A stretch of 64,000 nucleotides of DNA. It comes from Ceratothoa steindachneri. Taxonomy: Eukaryota; Arthropoda; Malacostraca; Isopoda; Cymothoidae. Below are positions 22,763 to 35,434 of the stretch, piece by piece. A program made the translations under genes and the position numbers. A model generated the notes under the pieces. It saw nothing but the letters and a program-made list of their open reading frames with translations. It had not been told where the DNA came from and ran no database searches. The stretch spans positions 80,988,248 through 81,052,247 of the forward strand of contig OZ018320.1 of assembly GCA_963969495.1 (NCBI GenBank), given 5' to 3'. Numbering within the stretch: position 1 is the stretch's first letter; every line of letters starts with the position of its first letter.

Positions 22763-23109
22763 TACCGGGCAATGGCTTCGCCACTCCCCTCTATGGGAGA
22801 GCTTGCATTTCGCTACTAAGATTCAAATTTAAAATCTTTAAAAAAGCAGCCATGGTTAAATTTGTATAAATTTTCTGAACTTCGCCAATTATAATAATTT
22901 TAAAAAGGAACTAAATTAAATTTCCCCCCTTTCAAAATATCACAAAATTTCGATATTTATATTTATTTCTTAACTTCACCATTTTGTTTTTTGATATTAT
23001 AAAAGAATTATTAAAAATAACTTTGATAAAAAAACATAAGTCATAACCAAACTAAGATGAAATTATTATTCAAATACTCAAAAAATCCCCTTCTTAAATT
23101 ATAGAGTTA
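22763..23109. mobile_element. Solo right half of the foldback family
   Basis: It begins GGCAATGGCTTCGCCACTC, continues with the GC-rich inner-arm sequence and the same AT-rich arm as 18465-18899, and ends TTCTTAAATTATAGAGT followed by TA. It lacks about 70 bp of the arm present in the larger copy. No left arm is present, so this is either a deletion derivative or a half element. Confidence 0.85.
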
Positions 23110-25980
23110 GTGATGATTTAAGATGGTCACAACCCATTGGTTCCATAGTCCATAAATATGAAATTGAATCTCTTTTTCATTGAATGTTGAGTGAAATAAT
23201 TTTTTTAAGGTTAGATTGTTTTTAAAAATGCATTTACATTAATTATAGAGATTATTGGAATAAAAATTAAGTTGGAAATGTCTAACAAGATATTAATCCA
23301 ACTATTTTCCTCTATGTATATATAGTTTCGCAGTTATAGCCAAAGACTCCATTTTTTCTAGATAAATCTAATTATTAAATGTGATCCTGTTATATTTGTA
23401 TTTTTTATTGCCAATTTCGGGGAAAATTAAAATGCTTTATATTTTAATGGATTCAATTTGGGAGACCACCAAAAATAATGTTATTACTAATACTACTGCT
23501 CAAGAATTAGTTAATCTTTTTATGAAGCAAAATATTTTCCTGCGTTATAAATATATTTATTTCATATTTTTTTTTAGTCATTGGAAGCAGTTATTCTAAA
23601 GGCAACTATTGGAAGCAATTACTGCCATAAAAAGTTTTACAAAATCAATAATGAAATCAATTCTCAAATTTTGATTTTTGGAAAATGGATTTTTTTTATA
23701 TCTTTAAATAAAGAAAAACCTCATGATCTCATTGAAAATAAAATTTGGATTTCATCAAAACTTACAAATAGAAATTAACTTGCTATAATTTAGATTGTCA
23801 AAATGGCTATTGGTATATTCGAGTTGCAATCATTATGTTTGTAAGTGAATAGCAATTCCAAAGAGCAAAACGAAATATTTCGAATTATCTGTGATGAAAA
23901 CTAGATTTATTTTTTATTTTTCTCAATCGGCAGAATTAATTTAAGATTAAACACGGTTCATATTCCCGTAACTTTAGTGTTGACACTTATTTAATATAAC
24001 GATACAACAAAACGCGAAGAACGCGCCTCCGATAATGTCAGTTATCGATTGGCGGAGTAAGAAAACATCGCGGACGTTGTCAAGAATCCGGTAGTGTTGT
24101 CTTCTCGGCAATAACAGCAAATGAAGGTCCTGAAGTGACGAGGGGGCGCAGCCTTACTGATTTGCCATCGTTACTTGAGTATGAGCGCAAATTACGTGCA
24201 AAGGAAGACAAAACCTCCGTGAGATTTATGCTGCGAGGCGGCTCTATGGCGTTAATCGAATGAAATATCAAAACCCGAAAATGAAAGGCAAAATTTTGAA
24301 GAGAAGCGAAATACGTCAGATCGGCGAGGAAGCTCCCAGATTTGTAAAGAAGGCGGTTGATGCAACTGGGGTTGTGTGTGTGGGGAGGGGGGGGCTCTTG
24401 GGAGTAGAGTGGACGAGGAGAATTGGGGGAAGGGGAGAGAAGATTGTAAATAAGTCGTTCTGCATTAAAGCAAACCCACTCTGCATATATAATGAATTCG
24501 TGGAGAGATATGCCAAATAACTTCTCCAACCGAAGGAATAAAATTGCGTACGATTTCAATACTTTGAAAATATCTCTTATTCTATATTCATGTAGATATG
24601 ACATCCCCTTCCATATTTATTTCTCATTTTCTGCATCTCTCCCCTCAGACTAGGATTTCAGCAACCAATCACGGTCTCTATGTGATGCTCGGCTCCACCC
24701 ACTTTTCCCCTCTCGGAAAAGAAAACGGGAATCTCAGAATTGAGGGGAAGACTTTGAAGTTGATCGAATGAAAGCAAAAATGAATTTTATTTTTGATTGA
24801 TTAAATTGTTACGGGTGACTTCTTTCTCTTATTTATTCAATTCTAAATTGTACTAATTGGAGAGATTCTTCGAGAATCCAAAGGAAACTTACTTTGAAAG
24901 GACGCCACCCAAGAAGATGACAATGAACAGTTATCCTTCGTCCATGAATTACGCCTGATCGCTTTTGCGAAGGAAATAACCCTTACTTCAGGAAGCCCTA
25001 AGAGTCATATTTGTTGGTCTTAGGGAATAATTTTATGAGTATTTAGAGAATATTGTTCTGATATGAAGGAAACGAACTTTGGTCCATTACCTCTGCCTTA
25101 AGTCAGTCTGTTTATGGACTGATTCAAACACGTTTTAGGCATCAATATAGAAGCTCCGTGAAAACAGATCGATTTGAGCTTAGTGTCTGGTTGTACACGT
25201 ATTGGCTCGTAAAGGGGCGAGTATATATGTGTGTGTGTGTGTTCCTCCCCACCCACCCTCTGGCATAAAAAAAGGCAGGTGTCAGATGCACATATTGCAC
25301 CATACATATATAAAAGCTGACTCATTAAATTCAGTGGAAGAGACATGCAGATTTTCCCTTTAATTATGCAATATTGATCATGTAATTGTGGGTAGACGGA
25401 TCGGCAGACGGAATAAGGACAGCCCAAGGATTTTAATGACTGTTACGAAACTCAATTAAATTGGATGATCGAATATTTCGCTCATAAATTTGACAATATT
25501 GAAATTTATAGACTAATTAACGTTGCGTAATAACTTGAACTAACGGTGGGAAGGATAGAGTTACACGAATGACCAAAGTGCATCTGTTGGTGTGTAATGG
25601 GGAAAATGGGGTGGCGGCGGATAATAGTGTGACGGCAGTGAGATGTAATTAATACGACATTTGTGGTCAGTTCAAATTTGTTCGATTAATGAACCGTCCT
25701 ATTTTGTCTGTGGTACTGGTTGGCTACCAGAAGGCAGAGGTTGGGACCATGCACGTGACGGTGAGAGCTTGACTACACGGCAGGGGGAGGGGGGTATTCT
25801 TAGATCTAGAGGCCTCTGTGATTGTATTAGGGAGGTTCTAAGTCAGAATGACCCAGGGGCAAATTGATTCAAGGTCAAAGTCAGCATGGGAAGTTTTAGT
25901 AAAGTCATTCTGACCTCGAAGGTGAACTGTCCATCTCAAAGGAATTGAGGTTGGTCAGAAAATATCAACATAATCTGCTT
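23110..25980. other. Mostly AT-rich intergenic DNA
   Basis: About 2.9 kb without an identified gene. The plus frame around 24090-24260 (reading ...SLTDLPSLLEYERKL...) is open for roughly 55 codons and the minus strand at 24080-24604 for 174, but neither shows a known domain and both lack credible signals. A short (GT)n run lies near 25229-25240. Confidence 0.4.
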
Positions 25981-25984
25981 CTAA

Positions 25985-26500
25985 TATCTAATTACATTAA
26001 TAATTATTTCAGACCTAAATATTTAAATAATATTTCTGATCTCTAGATTAATATTATTTCTAATACCTAAATAATTTAATAATATTTTAATAATTATTTT
26101 AGACCTAAATATTTAAATAATATTTCTGATCTCTAGATTAATATTATTTCTAATACCTAAATAATTTAATAATATTTTAATAATTATTTTAGACCTAAAT
26201 ATTTAAATAATATTTCTGATCTCTAGATTAATATTATTTATAATACCTAAATAATTTAATAATATTTTAATAATTTTTTAGACCTAAATATTTAAATAAT
26301 ATTTCTGATCTCTAGATTAATATTATTTCTAATATATAAATACTTTAATAATATTATTAATATTTAAATACATTAATAATATTTTTATAGTTAAATACAT
26401 AAATAATATTTTGATCTCTAGACACTTTAATATTATTTCAAATATCTAAATACTTTAGTAATATTTTTGATAGGTAAATACTTTAGTAATATTTATAAAT
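25985..26500. repeat. 90-bp AT-rich minisatellite, about 4 clear copies plus degenerate tail
   Basis: The marker TATTTCTGATCTCTAGATTA recurs at 26031, 26121, 26211 and 26300 (spacing 90, 90, 89). Further right, to about 26500, the units break down into shorter AATATT/TAAATAC variants. Confidence 0.92.
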
Positions 26501-26804
26501 TTAGCTAATTTTATTAGAAACTAGCGATTACTGTCACGTGTGAAGAGCCATTGCCATGGTGTCTGTAGTCTCTTAGAAGACCACTAAATGTGATATCACC
26601 CCTGAGTGAGAAGCAAAGGCTGAGAAGGTCCCACTGGGACACGGTGCACACACTAATCCCCCAAACCACACGCACACGAGCACTTCCAGGAAGTCCAGGA
26701 ATGGTGTCCGCTCCAGGCTGATGAACTTGGGCCCGCCACCTAATACAAATGGAGGTAATCCGCTCTTTCATCCACAATAATTCATCGCACCTCAGAAACC
26801 ATCT
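26501..26804. other. GC-richer unique stretch
   Basis: The minus strand is open from 26777 to 26514 (87 codons) without a domain I recognise. It sits between the minisatellite and the LINE; it may belong to the LINE's upstream part. Confidence 0.3.
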
Positions 26805-28010
26805 TCTTTACAGTCGCACACCTATTTAACGCATCACTCGCATCTGGCCATTTCCAACAACCATTCAAAATATCATAAAATATATTACTACAGAAAAGAA
26901 TCCAAACTCCAAACTACTACCGGCTTATAGCTCTGTTAGTGCAACTAGGCAAGATGCTTGAGCGTATAGTCAATACCCATCTCCGGAATTTTTTGGAAGA
27001 GAGTAACTGGTTCTCTCCCTGTCAATATGGCTTTAGGAGAGGAATGTCCACTTAAGTGGTTGTGACCATCGTTCAAGATATCATACAAAAACCACGACAG
27101 TCGCGACAAAAACACTCTCTATCAGCAAAGGCGTGGTAAAGGCTTTCGATAAGGTGTGGCTCGACGGAGTTCGTTGGAAACTAGCTAACAACACGGATCC
27201 TCCTCTCTCCACCAGAAAGCTTCTCTCTCACTACTTTGCCATTCAGAGGTATCACATAGAATCTAATGACATAACATCACGCCCAATCACATGTTCATCC
27301 GAAAACTCCAGACATACGTACACACTGTCTTACGCCGATGACGAGACGATTCTCGTTTGCGCGCCAACCACAAATAATCATGGACGAAAGGACAGATTAT
27401 GAGGAATAGAGGCTCATAGCTACGAATCCTTAGAAGACACAGGTGACACTTTACGGCACACGCGATCACTACATCTACAACATACAAATATACACACACC
27501 AGATCCAAACTTCCCAGACCCAACAAAACTTACATACACATCTCACACAAAAATTCTAGGGGTAACATTTGATAAGTTCCTAAAATTCCACCTACACCAA
27601 ACACCATACAAACAAGAGACAAAAAACATAAACAAGAAGCTGCGCAGATTCTATCCTGACAGACCAAAAATACAACTATACTTATATAAAATACTAGTAA
27701 GACCACTCCTCATATACGCACTACTCACACTCATAACAGCGAGTCGAACATAGCAGAGGAAAGTACAGAGCATTCAGAACTCTGCTCTGAAAAACGCGTG
27801 TCCCTCTTCTATATACACACGCTTGACCACTTACACGAAAACCAAACTAATATCATTCAATACATACACCAACACCTGCTTAAACGACAGTTGGGGAAAC
27901 TTGCAAGAGATCCCACATCCATCCATATACACGATATACAATACGCTGCGATAGCATTAAGATACCATGTAGCGCTCGACCCCCCTCAGCCAACACCGAT
28001 CTACACATAA
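26805..28010 (+). pseudogene. Jockey-like non-LTR retrotransposon reverse transcriptase, degraded
   Basis: Plus-strand pieces in order: HLFNASLASGHFPTTIQNII; YRLIALLVQLGKMLERIVN (from about 26925); SPCQYGFRRGMST then a stop; KAFDKVWLDGVRWKL (about 27136); the catalytic YADD (27331-27342, intact); TKILGVTFDKFLKFHLHQTP (about 27540-27600); and a C-terminal LQxxQNxALKN-like block (about 27770-27795). The order and spacing match RT domains of Jockey/CR1-type LINEs. Part of the palm between AFD and YADD is shortened, lacking the expected GVPQGSVLSP block. Several frameshifts make it inactive. The endonuclease is not present here. Confidence 0.82.
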
Positions 28011-28391
28011 GATAGCAGCAACATGAAAACGCGTTTTCACAACACGCGCCTCTTCTCCCACCCCTCATCCTTCAGTTGCCCGATTCGAACCCAATACCAC
28101 TAGTTTAAACGTACGATAACATCACGCAACTCATCGGTTTCTAGCCACCGACCTTCAACTCTTCCTATCTCCTCTAAAGTTTTTTCCTAACCTTTTCCTC
28201 TCTTACTACATGATCTCTTCGGGTATTTCAGTGATCCCTTGACTGGTATTTCTATTCACGAATCGTACTAGTCAGAGTCCATTCTTAATTTTGATCTCAG
28301 ATTGCTCACACTTCTAAGGAGGGTCTTAGTTTAGGTTCAAATACATAGAAATAAAGTCCTCCAAGCTCAGTTGTACCTATTTTAATCTAAC

Positions 28392-29240
<849 letters not shown>

Positions 29241-29429
29241 AGGGTCTAATACCAAAGAAGATTATGAACAATATTTTTATAATCAGAAAGAAAAGGTGTA
29301 AATTACTCATCAATTTAGCATTCCTAAATAATAACAAAGGCACCAATAGAACTAATTAAACGTTGCATTTTGTTTAAGTATGTAGGTATGCATCATAATT
29401 TGAAGGTGAAAAATACAAAACTGTGTGCA
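29241..29429. other. Spacer between two transposon relics
   Basis: AT-rich, nothing recognised. Confidence 0.45.
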
Positions 29430-30190
29430 GTCAATATTTACAACGATGTCTCATTTTCAGTACTGCTCTAATTTGTTTTGGCATGCTGGAGACCATATTT
29501 ATGATGATATCTTGATTGATATTACAGTTTGTGTTAAAATCTGGCGAATTCCAGGACCACATTCCAAAAGTTTGACTCTATTTTAATTCAAGGACTTTTT
29601 TATTGCTTTTTCTTCGTGAAAAGGTGTGCTACTATGCTAAAAATAGTTATCATCTGAAGTAAATTTTGAGTTTATGGAAGACTCCTCGGGCAAAATTGAT
29701 AGTGCTCCAATTTCCTTAGATAAGAAGCTACAGACGAGGAGATTTTCCTGATGTTTCACCATGTCCACGACATAGGACTCTTTCTAACGAGGGATCTTCC
29801 ACATGCTCCAAACAAGCGGTAGTGACATTAATAAGAGCATGTCCCTTTGTCTCATTCTTTATATTTCTAAAAAAAAAGGGGAAACTATTCGAAGGCCTCT
29901 TCGCAGCCTACCTCGAATTAAGACCTTTGTCAAAAAATCTCCGCTTCAGTGGGTGCGCTGAAGCGTTTACACTTGCTTCTTTCCAGTCGTGAATAAGCTT
30001 GGCATTGGAGACAACCCGATCCTTACGAGAAGGTGATAACTTCGCCAAAGGAATGTAACCAGGCTTTTTTAAAAGTCGTCAATGATCCCAATGATGGTGC
30101 TCATTGATGCAATACCATTAGCAATTACTACCTTGCATTTCCGTCCACTTTGGTGTAGAGCAACAAAGGTTGCACCTTTTTCTTTGGAAA
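29430..30190 (-). pseudogene. Tc1-like transposase relic (family 2)
   Basis: Minus-strand blocks: an N-terminal HQSGRKCKVVIANGIASMST (about 30165); LSPSRKDRVVSNAKLIHDW through HPLKRRFFDKGLNSR (about 30040-29910), the paired-like DNA-binding region; a degraded middle; WNSPDFN (about 29550, for GNSPDLNPIEN); and the C-terminal NMVSSMPKQIRAVLK (about 29500-29450). Spans about 760 bp instead of about 1 kb, so material is missing in the catalytic region. The C-terminus is closest to the relic at 61410-61860. Confidence 0.75.
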
Positions 30191-30538
30191 GAAAAATTTC
30201 TGAAAATGAAAAAGATCCACAGATTTATTTAAAAAATATTAAGAAATAGATTATAATTACACATCATTCATTCAACCCATATCTTTCATCATTTTATTCT
30301 TTCGATCGAATAGCAAAGGTCGAGGGACTGAAACTTGCCTCCTCCAGGAACAGGACCAGAGCGCGTTTTTTAATTCAGCGAAGGAATACACTGTTTTTTT
30401 TTAATTATATTTGAAATGACTCTTTAAAAAACTTGCAATAATTTAGGAATTAAAATATTATAATAATTATTCCTATCACATAAAATTGAAAAACGAATTG
30501 AAAAGAATATTAGGCTTAAAACTTTGGGCCATGAGTGC

Positions 30539-30540
<2 letters not shown>
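30191..30540. other. AT-rich intergenic DNA
   Basis: Nothing recognised. Confidence 0.5.

Positions 30541-30582
<42 letters not shown>
30541..30582. repeat. (AT)n microsatellite at PLE copy 2 tail
   Basis: 21 AT units immediately beyond the 3' end of the minus-strand PLE. Confidence 0.97.
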
Positions 30583-30584
<2 letters not shown>

Positions 30585-31070
30585 CAAAAAATAATAATAA
30601 ACCACTATATTTGAATCTGATTTATTAAAACACAGGACTAGTTTCGACATGACTCCATTATCAACTGTATTATGAAATTCAAGGCAAGCGACTCCAGTAT
30701 ATAAAGGTGAACAAAACTAAACAAAATGAAAACAAAGGAAACAAACTGGAAAACATATATATCTTCGTGGATCCGGGGGGGAAATTTCTAATCTCCATGA
30801 AGGACTGGTTGCGGTGGCCTATAAATGAGTTTAGCAGATGAGTTTCGAGATATATTTGTTAAATTTATATTGCCCTTCAGTCAAATTAAAATTATCGACT
30901 TTGTCAATGATGATTGATTTTGCAATTCTTTTCTCAATATAATTGTTTGATTTATAAATAATCTTGCTCGGTTGGAATCAATTGATTTCAAACAAGCCAA
31001 AGTTATTTATTGAAAATCTAGACGTGATAGAAAAATCTAATAACAGATTTGTAATCAGCGTAACAAAACT
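30583..31070 (-). mobile_element. Penelope-like element copy 2 (GIY-YIG C-terminus and tail)
   Basis: The minus strand encodes KIIYKSNNYIEKRIAKSI... and FNLTEGQYKFNKYISKLIC before a TAA at 30833-30831. This aligns block for block with KMVFKSANYVKRRIVESRL and LNLSEGQFSFNPVIRKQINK of PLE copy 1. Upstream, VIRFFYHV and IFNK correspond to SSGIFCHVRDKNY. RT and the YIG motif are missing. As in copy 1, a C run (about 30774-30780) follows the coding end, then the hammerhead-like tail, then (AT)n. Both the shared layout and the sequence similarity show one PLE family. Confidence 0.78.
30632..30667 (-). ncRNA. Hammerhead-like motif, second copy
   Basis: The minus strand reads CAGTTGATAATGG, a short variable stem, then CGAAACTAGTCCTG. 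It shares the CAGTTGAnAAnGG ... CGAAACT...GT.CTG signature with 16424-16463, although the stem sequence differs. Confidence 0.4.
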
Positions 31071-31195
31071 ATCTAAAAACACCTATTAGCTTCCCAGTAA
31101 CACAATCTTTGATGACTAGGGGGATCACTGATAACAACTATCTTATCTTCTTGTTAAGATATACCCTGGGCCTTGAATTTAGAATTGAACATGCC

Positions 31196-32431
31196 TTAAG
31201 AAAGGTACATCAAAAAGTACTCGAAAAGCCTCACTGGTGTGATCATGTTTTTTTTTGCACGGTGATGGTTCAATTTGTATCTGAAAAGTGTTTTATGTAG
31301 GTCCACCTTAGAAACCAGCTTACAAGTTTGCAAACTCTCAGTGAAATTGGTGAGGTACCGCTGTGGATACTTGTCCTTAATTGTGACCAAGTTCAAAAGC
31401 CGATAATAACACCCGAAACGAAAAATTTCAACGGATTTTCTAACTAAATGCATCGGAGATGCATACGTAGATTTCATTGGGGGTATTTTTCCTCCAAATA
31501 GAGTTTTTGAATTGGAACGTCGTTCTTCTCCGTTTGGATCGCATCATACGTGGAAGGAATGATCTGAATCACTGATATTGTATCCTCTAAGAATCGTCTT
31601 CCGGTGATGGGTTCGATGACATGGAGGCAGGTGTTTTAGGGAGACATGGTTGAGATGTCCTTTGCTCCTGTCCTTCTTGGAAGTTTTTCGAGTGCCAATC
31701 GTCATTGCAGCCCAGCGCACAGTGTTGTGCTTGCTCATTAAATTGCCGGTGCTACCAGCAGACTCTATCCTTGAGAGCGGGAGAGTTACACGAGCTGGAT
31801 GTTGAACATTCTCTGGAGTGAGCTTTTAATCTCACCAGCCTTTATGACAAGGTAGCAATTTCCTCTTTGATGGGATGCAGTGCTGCTTTCATCTGCTCAA
31901 AAGGCCGTTGGAAAGGGTCCTTTGTGAGGAAGCCCACCTTTGTTTGTGAGCTACGGTTAAGAGCTCGTGCAACAGCAAAACAAAGTTGTTCCAGGGTAGT
32001 TTTTTGGGACCAGATCTCAAGCGTTTCATGAATGTGGGGAGGAAGACGCTAAATGAAACATTCTTGGAGGAAGTCCAAGCCCACACTGTCTTCAAGTGCA
32101 TTCCTTAGCCTCTTTATAAAATCATCGGGGGGGGGGGATATCTCAGTGAATCGAGCCAAAAATTCCATCTTTTGAGCCGTGGATAGGGTCAATTAATCCA
32201 AAATGGCGACTCGGAGGGTTTAATAAGTTAAGTTGGTAGGGTCTCTTAGAAGCGAGGCAATTCCATCAATTAATGCGTGTGGCAGTGCCCGCACCAGTGA
32301 CTTGACCTTTTCACGAGTGAGAAAAATAGCTCGATTTGGGTGAACCACGAGTGTGGCGAGGCATCTTGAAACTCAGGCGAGAAAATGGTACAATTTTTAC
32401 TTACTCTGGTTAGTGCGTTTATGTTGTCCAT
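31196..32431 (-). pseudogene. Gypsy-type LTR retrotransposon gag-pol relic
   Basis: The gag-like frame starts ATG at 32431 (MDNINALTRV... FQDASPHSWFTQIELFF), continues after a frameshift to a LPPHIHETLEIWSQ block (about 32045-31990), and then NRSSQTKVGFLTKDPFQRP. A degraded protease site follows (RRFLEDT, about 31590; DTG reads DTI). The RT fingers lie at 31477-31196: SPMHLVRKSVEIFRFG, RLLNLVTIKDKYPQ, SKVDLHKT, PVRLFEYFLM, matching Gypsy SPLHxVxKxxGxxRPCGDYRxLNxxTxPDxYP and TPFGLFEFxRMPFGL. RNase H, integrase and LTRs were not found. It is cut near the PLE copy 2 boundary. Confidence 0.8.
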
Positions 32432-33181
32432 GGCTGTTAAGATGCATTTGTGTTTTGTTGTTGCAGTGTTACAAAAAAATTATGCATGTGGGAATTTGAC
32501 TCGTCACTCAAGGGCCTCTGATTTGTGGTAAATATCGGGTTAGCCTTAGCAGGAATCTCTAATGATGCTGATGCTGAACCATCCCCTTTTTAACGCAAGC
32601 GAGAGAATATCTCTCTGCAACGAATCTTTATTTCTAAGACATCTTCAACAATAAACCAATCTGATAAGATTATTTCACCAGAGATTGTAAGCGAGCAATG
32701 ATGAATAAAGCTTATTTGGTTTGAAGCTCCAAGACGTCTGTCGAATTAGTATGAATAACAAGGATGCGCGAATAATGAATTAAGTCCATGAATTAATAAG
32801 ACTCAGAATGAGAAGTACAAGTTATAAAAAGGCAATAATGACTCTTTCCTCATATAGTTAAAGTGTGAGGCAGAGCCAATCTGTCTCAATCGTCAAGTCT
32901 AAATGGTCAGGCGGACGGATTTCATCCGCCTAAGATGAGGGGCGTGAAAAATGTCGTATCTCATAACTCTGAGACGAGTTTCCGGAGAACGAGGGACATC
33001 CGTGTGCTGTATTTACGTCTCGGGTTTTGAAGGAAGGAAATGATAGCTGTTTGAATTATTGTTAGGTTGATCTCTGAGCATACAAGGTGTTTTGTCGCTG
33101 AGAATTAAAATAATGTTCCTAAAAGAAATGTTATGATATGTTTATATATCGAAACGCATCAGGAAAATAAAGAATTTCGTT
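32432..33181. other. Possible 5' leader/LTR region of the Gypsy relic
   Basis: Located upstream of gag on the minus strand, but no primer-binding site or LTR end could be defined. Contains the short palindrome GGCGGACGGATTTCATCCGCC core at about 32911-32931. Confidence 0.3.
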
Positions 33182-33386
33182 TTGTTTAGGGAACCAGTTT
33201 TCTGCCCTCGTGCGTCACGACTTTCTAATGAATTTTGGGGAACTAATCCGCGGGTTAAGCCAAGACCAAGTAAAAAGCGGAATATAAGAGAAAATGAAAG
33301 GCTCGAAAAGAAAACAAATAACAATAAGTTAGCAGTCGCCTTCAATAAAATATGTTACGAAGAAAATATACTGCCTAACTATAAGA
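33182..33386 (+). pseudogene. Protein-like fragment FNKIC ending in an (AT)n tract
   Basis: The plus frame reads KPRPSKKRNIRENERLEKK, then VAFNKICYEENILPNYKN, and runs into the microsatellite as Ile-Tyr. A minus-strand fragment at 40773-40905 carries the same pattern next to another (AT)n. The basic, coiled character and the LPxYxNI ending resemble the region before the RT of Penelope-like proteins, but this assignment is tentative. Confidence 0.45.
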
Positions 33387-33389
33387 ATA

Positions 33390-33478
<89 letters not shown>
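33387..33478. repeat. (AT)n microsatellite
   Basis: About 45 AT units with one early GT interruption. Confidence 0.97.
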
Positions 33479-33481
<3 letters not shown>

Positions 33482-35274
33482 GCGCATTAAATATTATTTC
33501 ATGTGTTTCAAATTTTAGCTTTATGTTTCGCAATTTTTCACATGTATTAGAAAACCATTTTTTGCACTAATGATGATATTGGTTACAATTCTGAAACGTA
33601 ATCATTTCATGTTACGAAGCGTCTTCAGTCTGTCCTGGTTTTCCTGTTCATCTTTATACATTATATATACCTATATCTAATTACATAAATTAGAAGATCG
33701 TGTGTATTATTTATTACAATTAAAGGAATAAAATAGTTAATTAAACTATGATAAAATTTAGATTTAGGTAATCGTTACTTTCGTATCATATTATTAATAA
33801 TAAATACCGAAGATTTTCTCGCTCCAATATTATTTATGTAGTCATAAAATTAATTAAATTTCCGTAAAAAAATTGTCATAGCAGCTCTCGGTTGTCTTGG
33901 ATAAGTTTTTATGTTTAATATTTCAGTCCAAATTTTATAGCGAAATTGATTTTAGATTCCGTAGGTGAATCTTCAAAAGAGTTAGGCAGGAAAAAGTTAA
34001 ATAAAGAACTTTACTGTGACTCTCGTTTCATTTGAGAGCTGAAGCTATTGGAATGTAAGCCGTCTATATAAGAACTTTTATTAAGCATTTTTAGTACTTT
34101 CCCTGGTCTTCTGGGAAGGAGTTTTGAACAATAAACTATCATTAATTTCTCTAATTTTTCAACATTCTTCTTTTTACCATCGAGGTTATTGAAAAATGGA
34201 ATACCGAGGCTTAAATAGAGAAAAATCCATTCATTTTGGAGTTGGGGGGGGAAATATAATGACTATATTTGTTACCTTTCCATGTTAAATATTACGTATC
34301 CTAGCACGCAATAAAAAAAAAAACCCAGCAAGTTCCCTAAAATGTTTGGATTTTTAACTCCCAACATTACTGTGTGAAGTGCGAGAACATCTCTCGCTTA
34401 AAAGCTCCAAAATTAAAAAAAAGAAGCTAAAAGTTTTGGCAATAACATCAGTTAACTATCTTCGTCGAGTTGGTTGGTTTATCTTGACTGATGGCTGGTG
34501 AGAATTAGCTTGTATTACGAGTAATATGAAAGGAGTGCGTTAATGAGCAACTAGTCTCTGACCATTTTGCAAAGAATAATATATCTTTCACAGTATTAAG
34601 ACTTGTTTAATATTCAGACAATAAACTTGAATTGGTCTTCAGTTTGGACAAATAAGAGTATTAATATCAAAAGACTCAGAAAAATGTTTTATATATATAC
34701 AGATCACACACAACAAACAATTAAGGCGGAAGATTTGCTATGTTTTGCAGTGATCAAATGTGATTTAATGTGTTAGTAACATTAATAAAATTTGTTTTTA
34801 GCAATGAAGAACAACTTATGTTAATATTCCGAGGTGTTTAAGGTGAAAAAGAGATATTCCTGTATAAGAAATGAGTGAAATACTCCCCAAATAAAGCGTT
34901 TATATCGAGTCAATTTAATAGAATAAACTTCATTGAACTCCCTATGACCATTTTCAACTTTATAGGACACCTACGGACAATCCTGAAATAAAGCTCACGA
35001 CATCAAATAGGCAGAATTAGTTTATCTTTAACCCCTGACATTGGCAAAATTACGAGTACCTCAGGATAGAATTTTACTTGATTCGAATTGCCGCCGATCA
35101 AGTAAAGATACACAATCTTAAAAAGATGTGGAGGGCTCTCCTTGATTTGATCAACTTAGAGATAGATTATCCTTACTAGTGCCTAAATAAACTAGGCTGG
35201 TTTTGGTTCATTATTGTATTTAAGTCACATTATAATAACACTTATACCTACTTGAACTTTTGAAAGTTAGGTTC
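33479..35274. other. AT-rich intergenic DNA
   Basis: About 1.8 kb with no recognised gene or repeat. Confidence 0.5.
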
Positions 35275-35330
35275 GGTTAGCAAAGGTAAGCCATCTCTAA
35301 GATTGGTTAGCAAAGATAAGCCATTTATAA
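35275..35330 (-). repeat. Two inverted units of the 30-bp satellite
   Basis: TTAGCAAAGGTAAGCCATCT and TTAGCAAAGATAAGCCAT are the inverse of the unit that forms the array starting 105 bp to the right. AGCAAAGATAAGCCATTTATA matches the inverse of the first array unit with one mismatch over 21 bases. Confidence 0.85.
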
Positions 35331-35434
35331 TCTGCCCGACTATAGATATATGTACGTGTAAATTTGGAAAAAGATAACCTAACTAAACCTCGGCTTTGTG
35401 GTTAATTTGTTTCCCCCTATTTTTCACTCGTGTA

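Noticed and set aside
24080..24604. 174-codon minus-strand open frame
   Set aside because: No recognisable domain, low-complexity Pro/His stretch, no start or splice context.
25985..26500. CRISPR-like array
   Set aside because: The 90-bp unit repeats as a whole without unique spacers; it is an ordinary minisatellite in a eukaryotic genome.
32432..33181. LTR of the Gypsy relic
   Set aside because: No TG...CA ends, primer-binding site or second LTR copy could be demonstrated.
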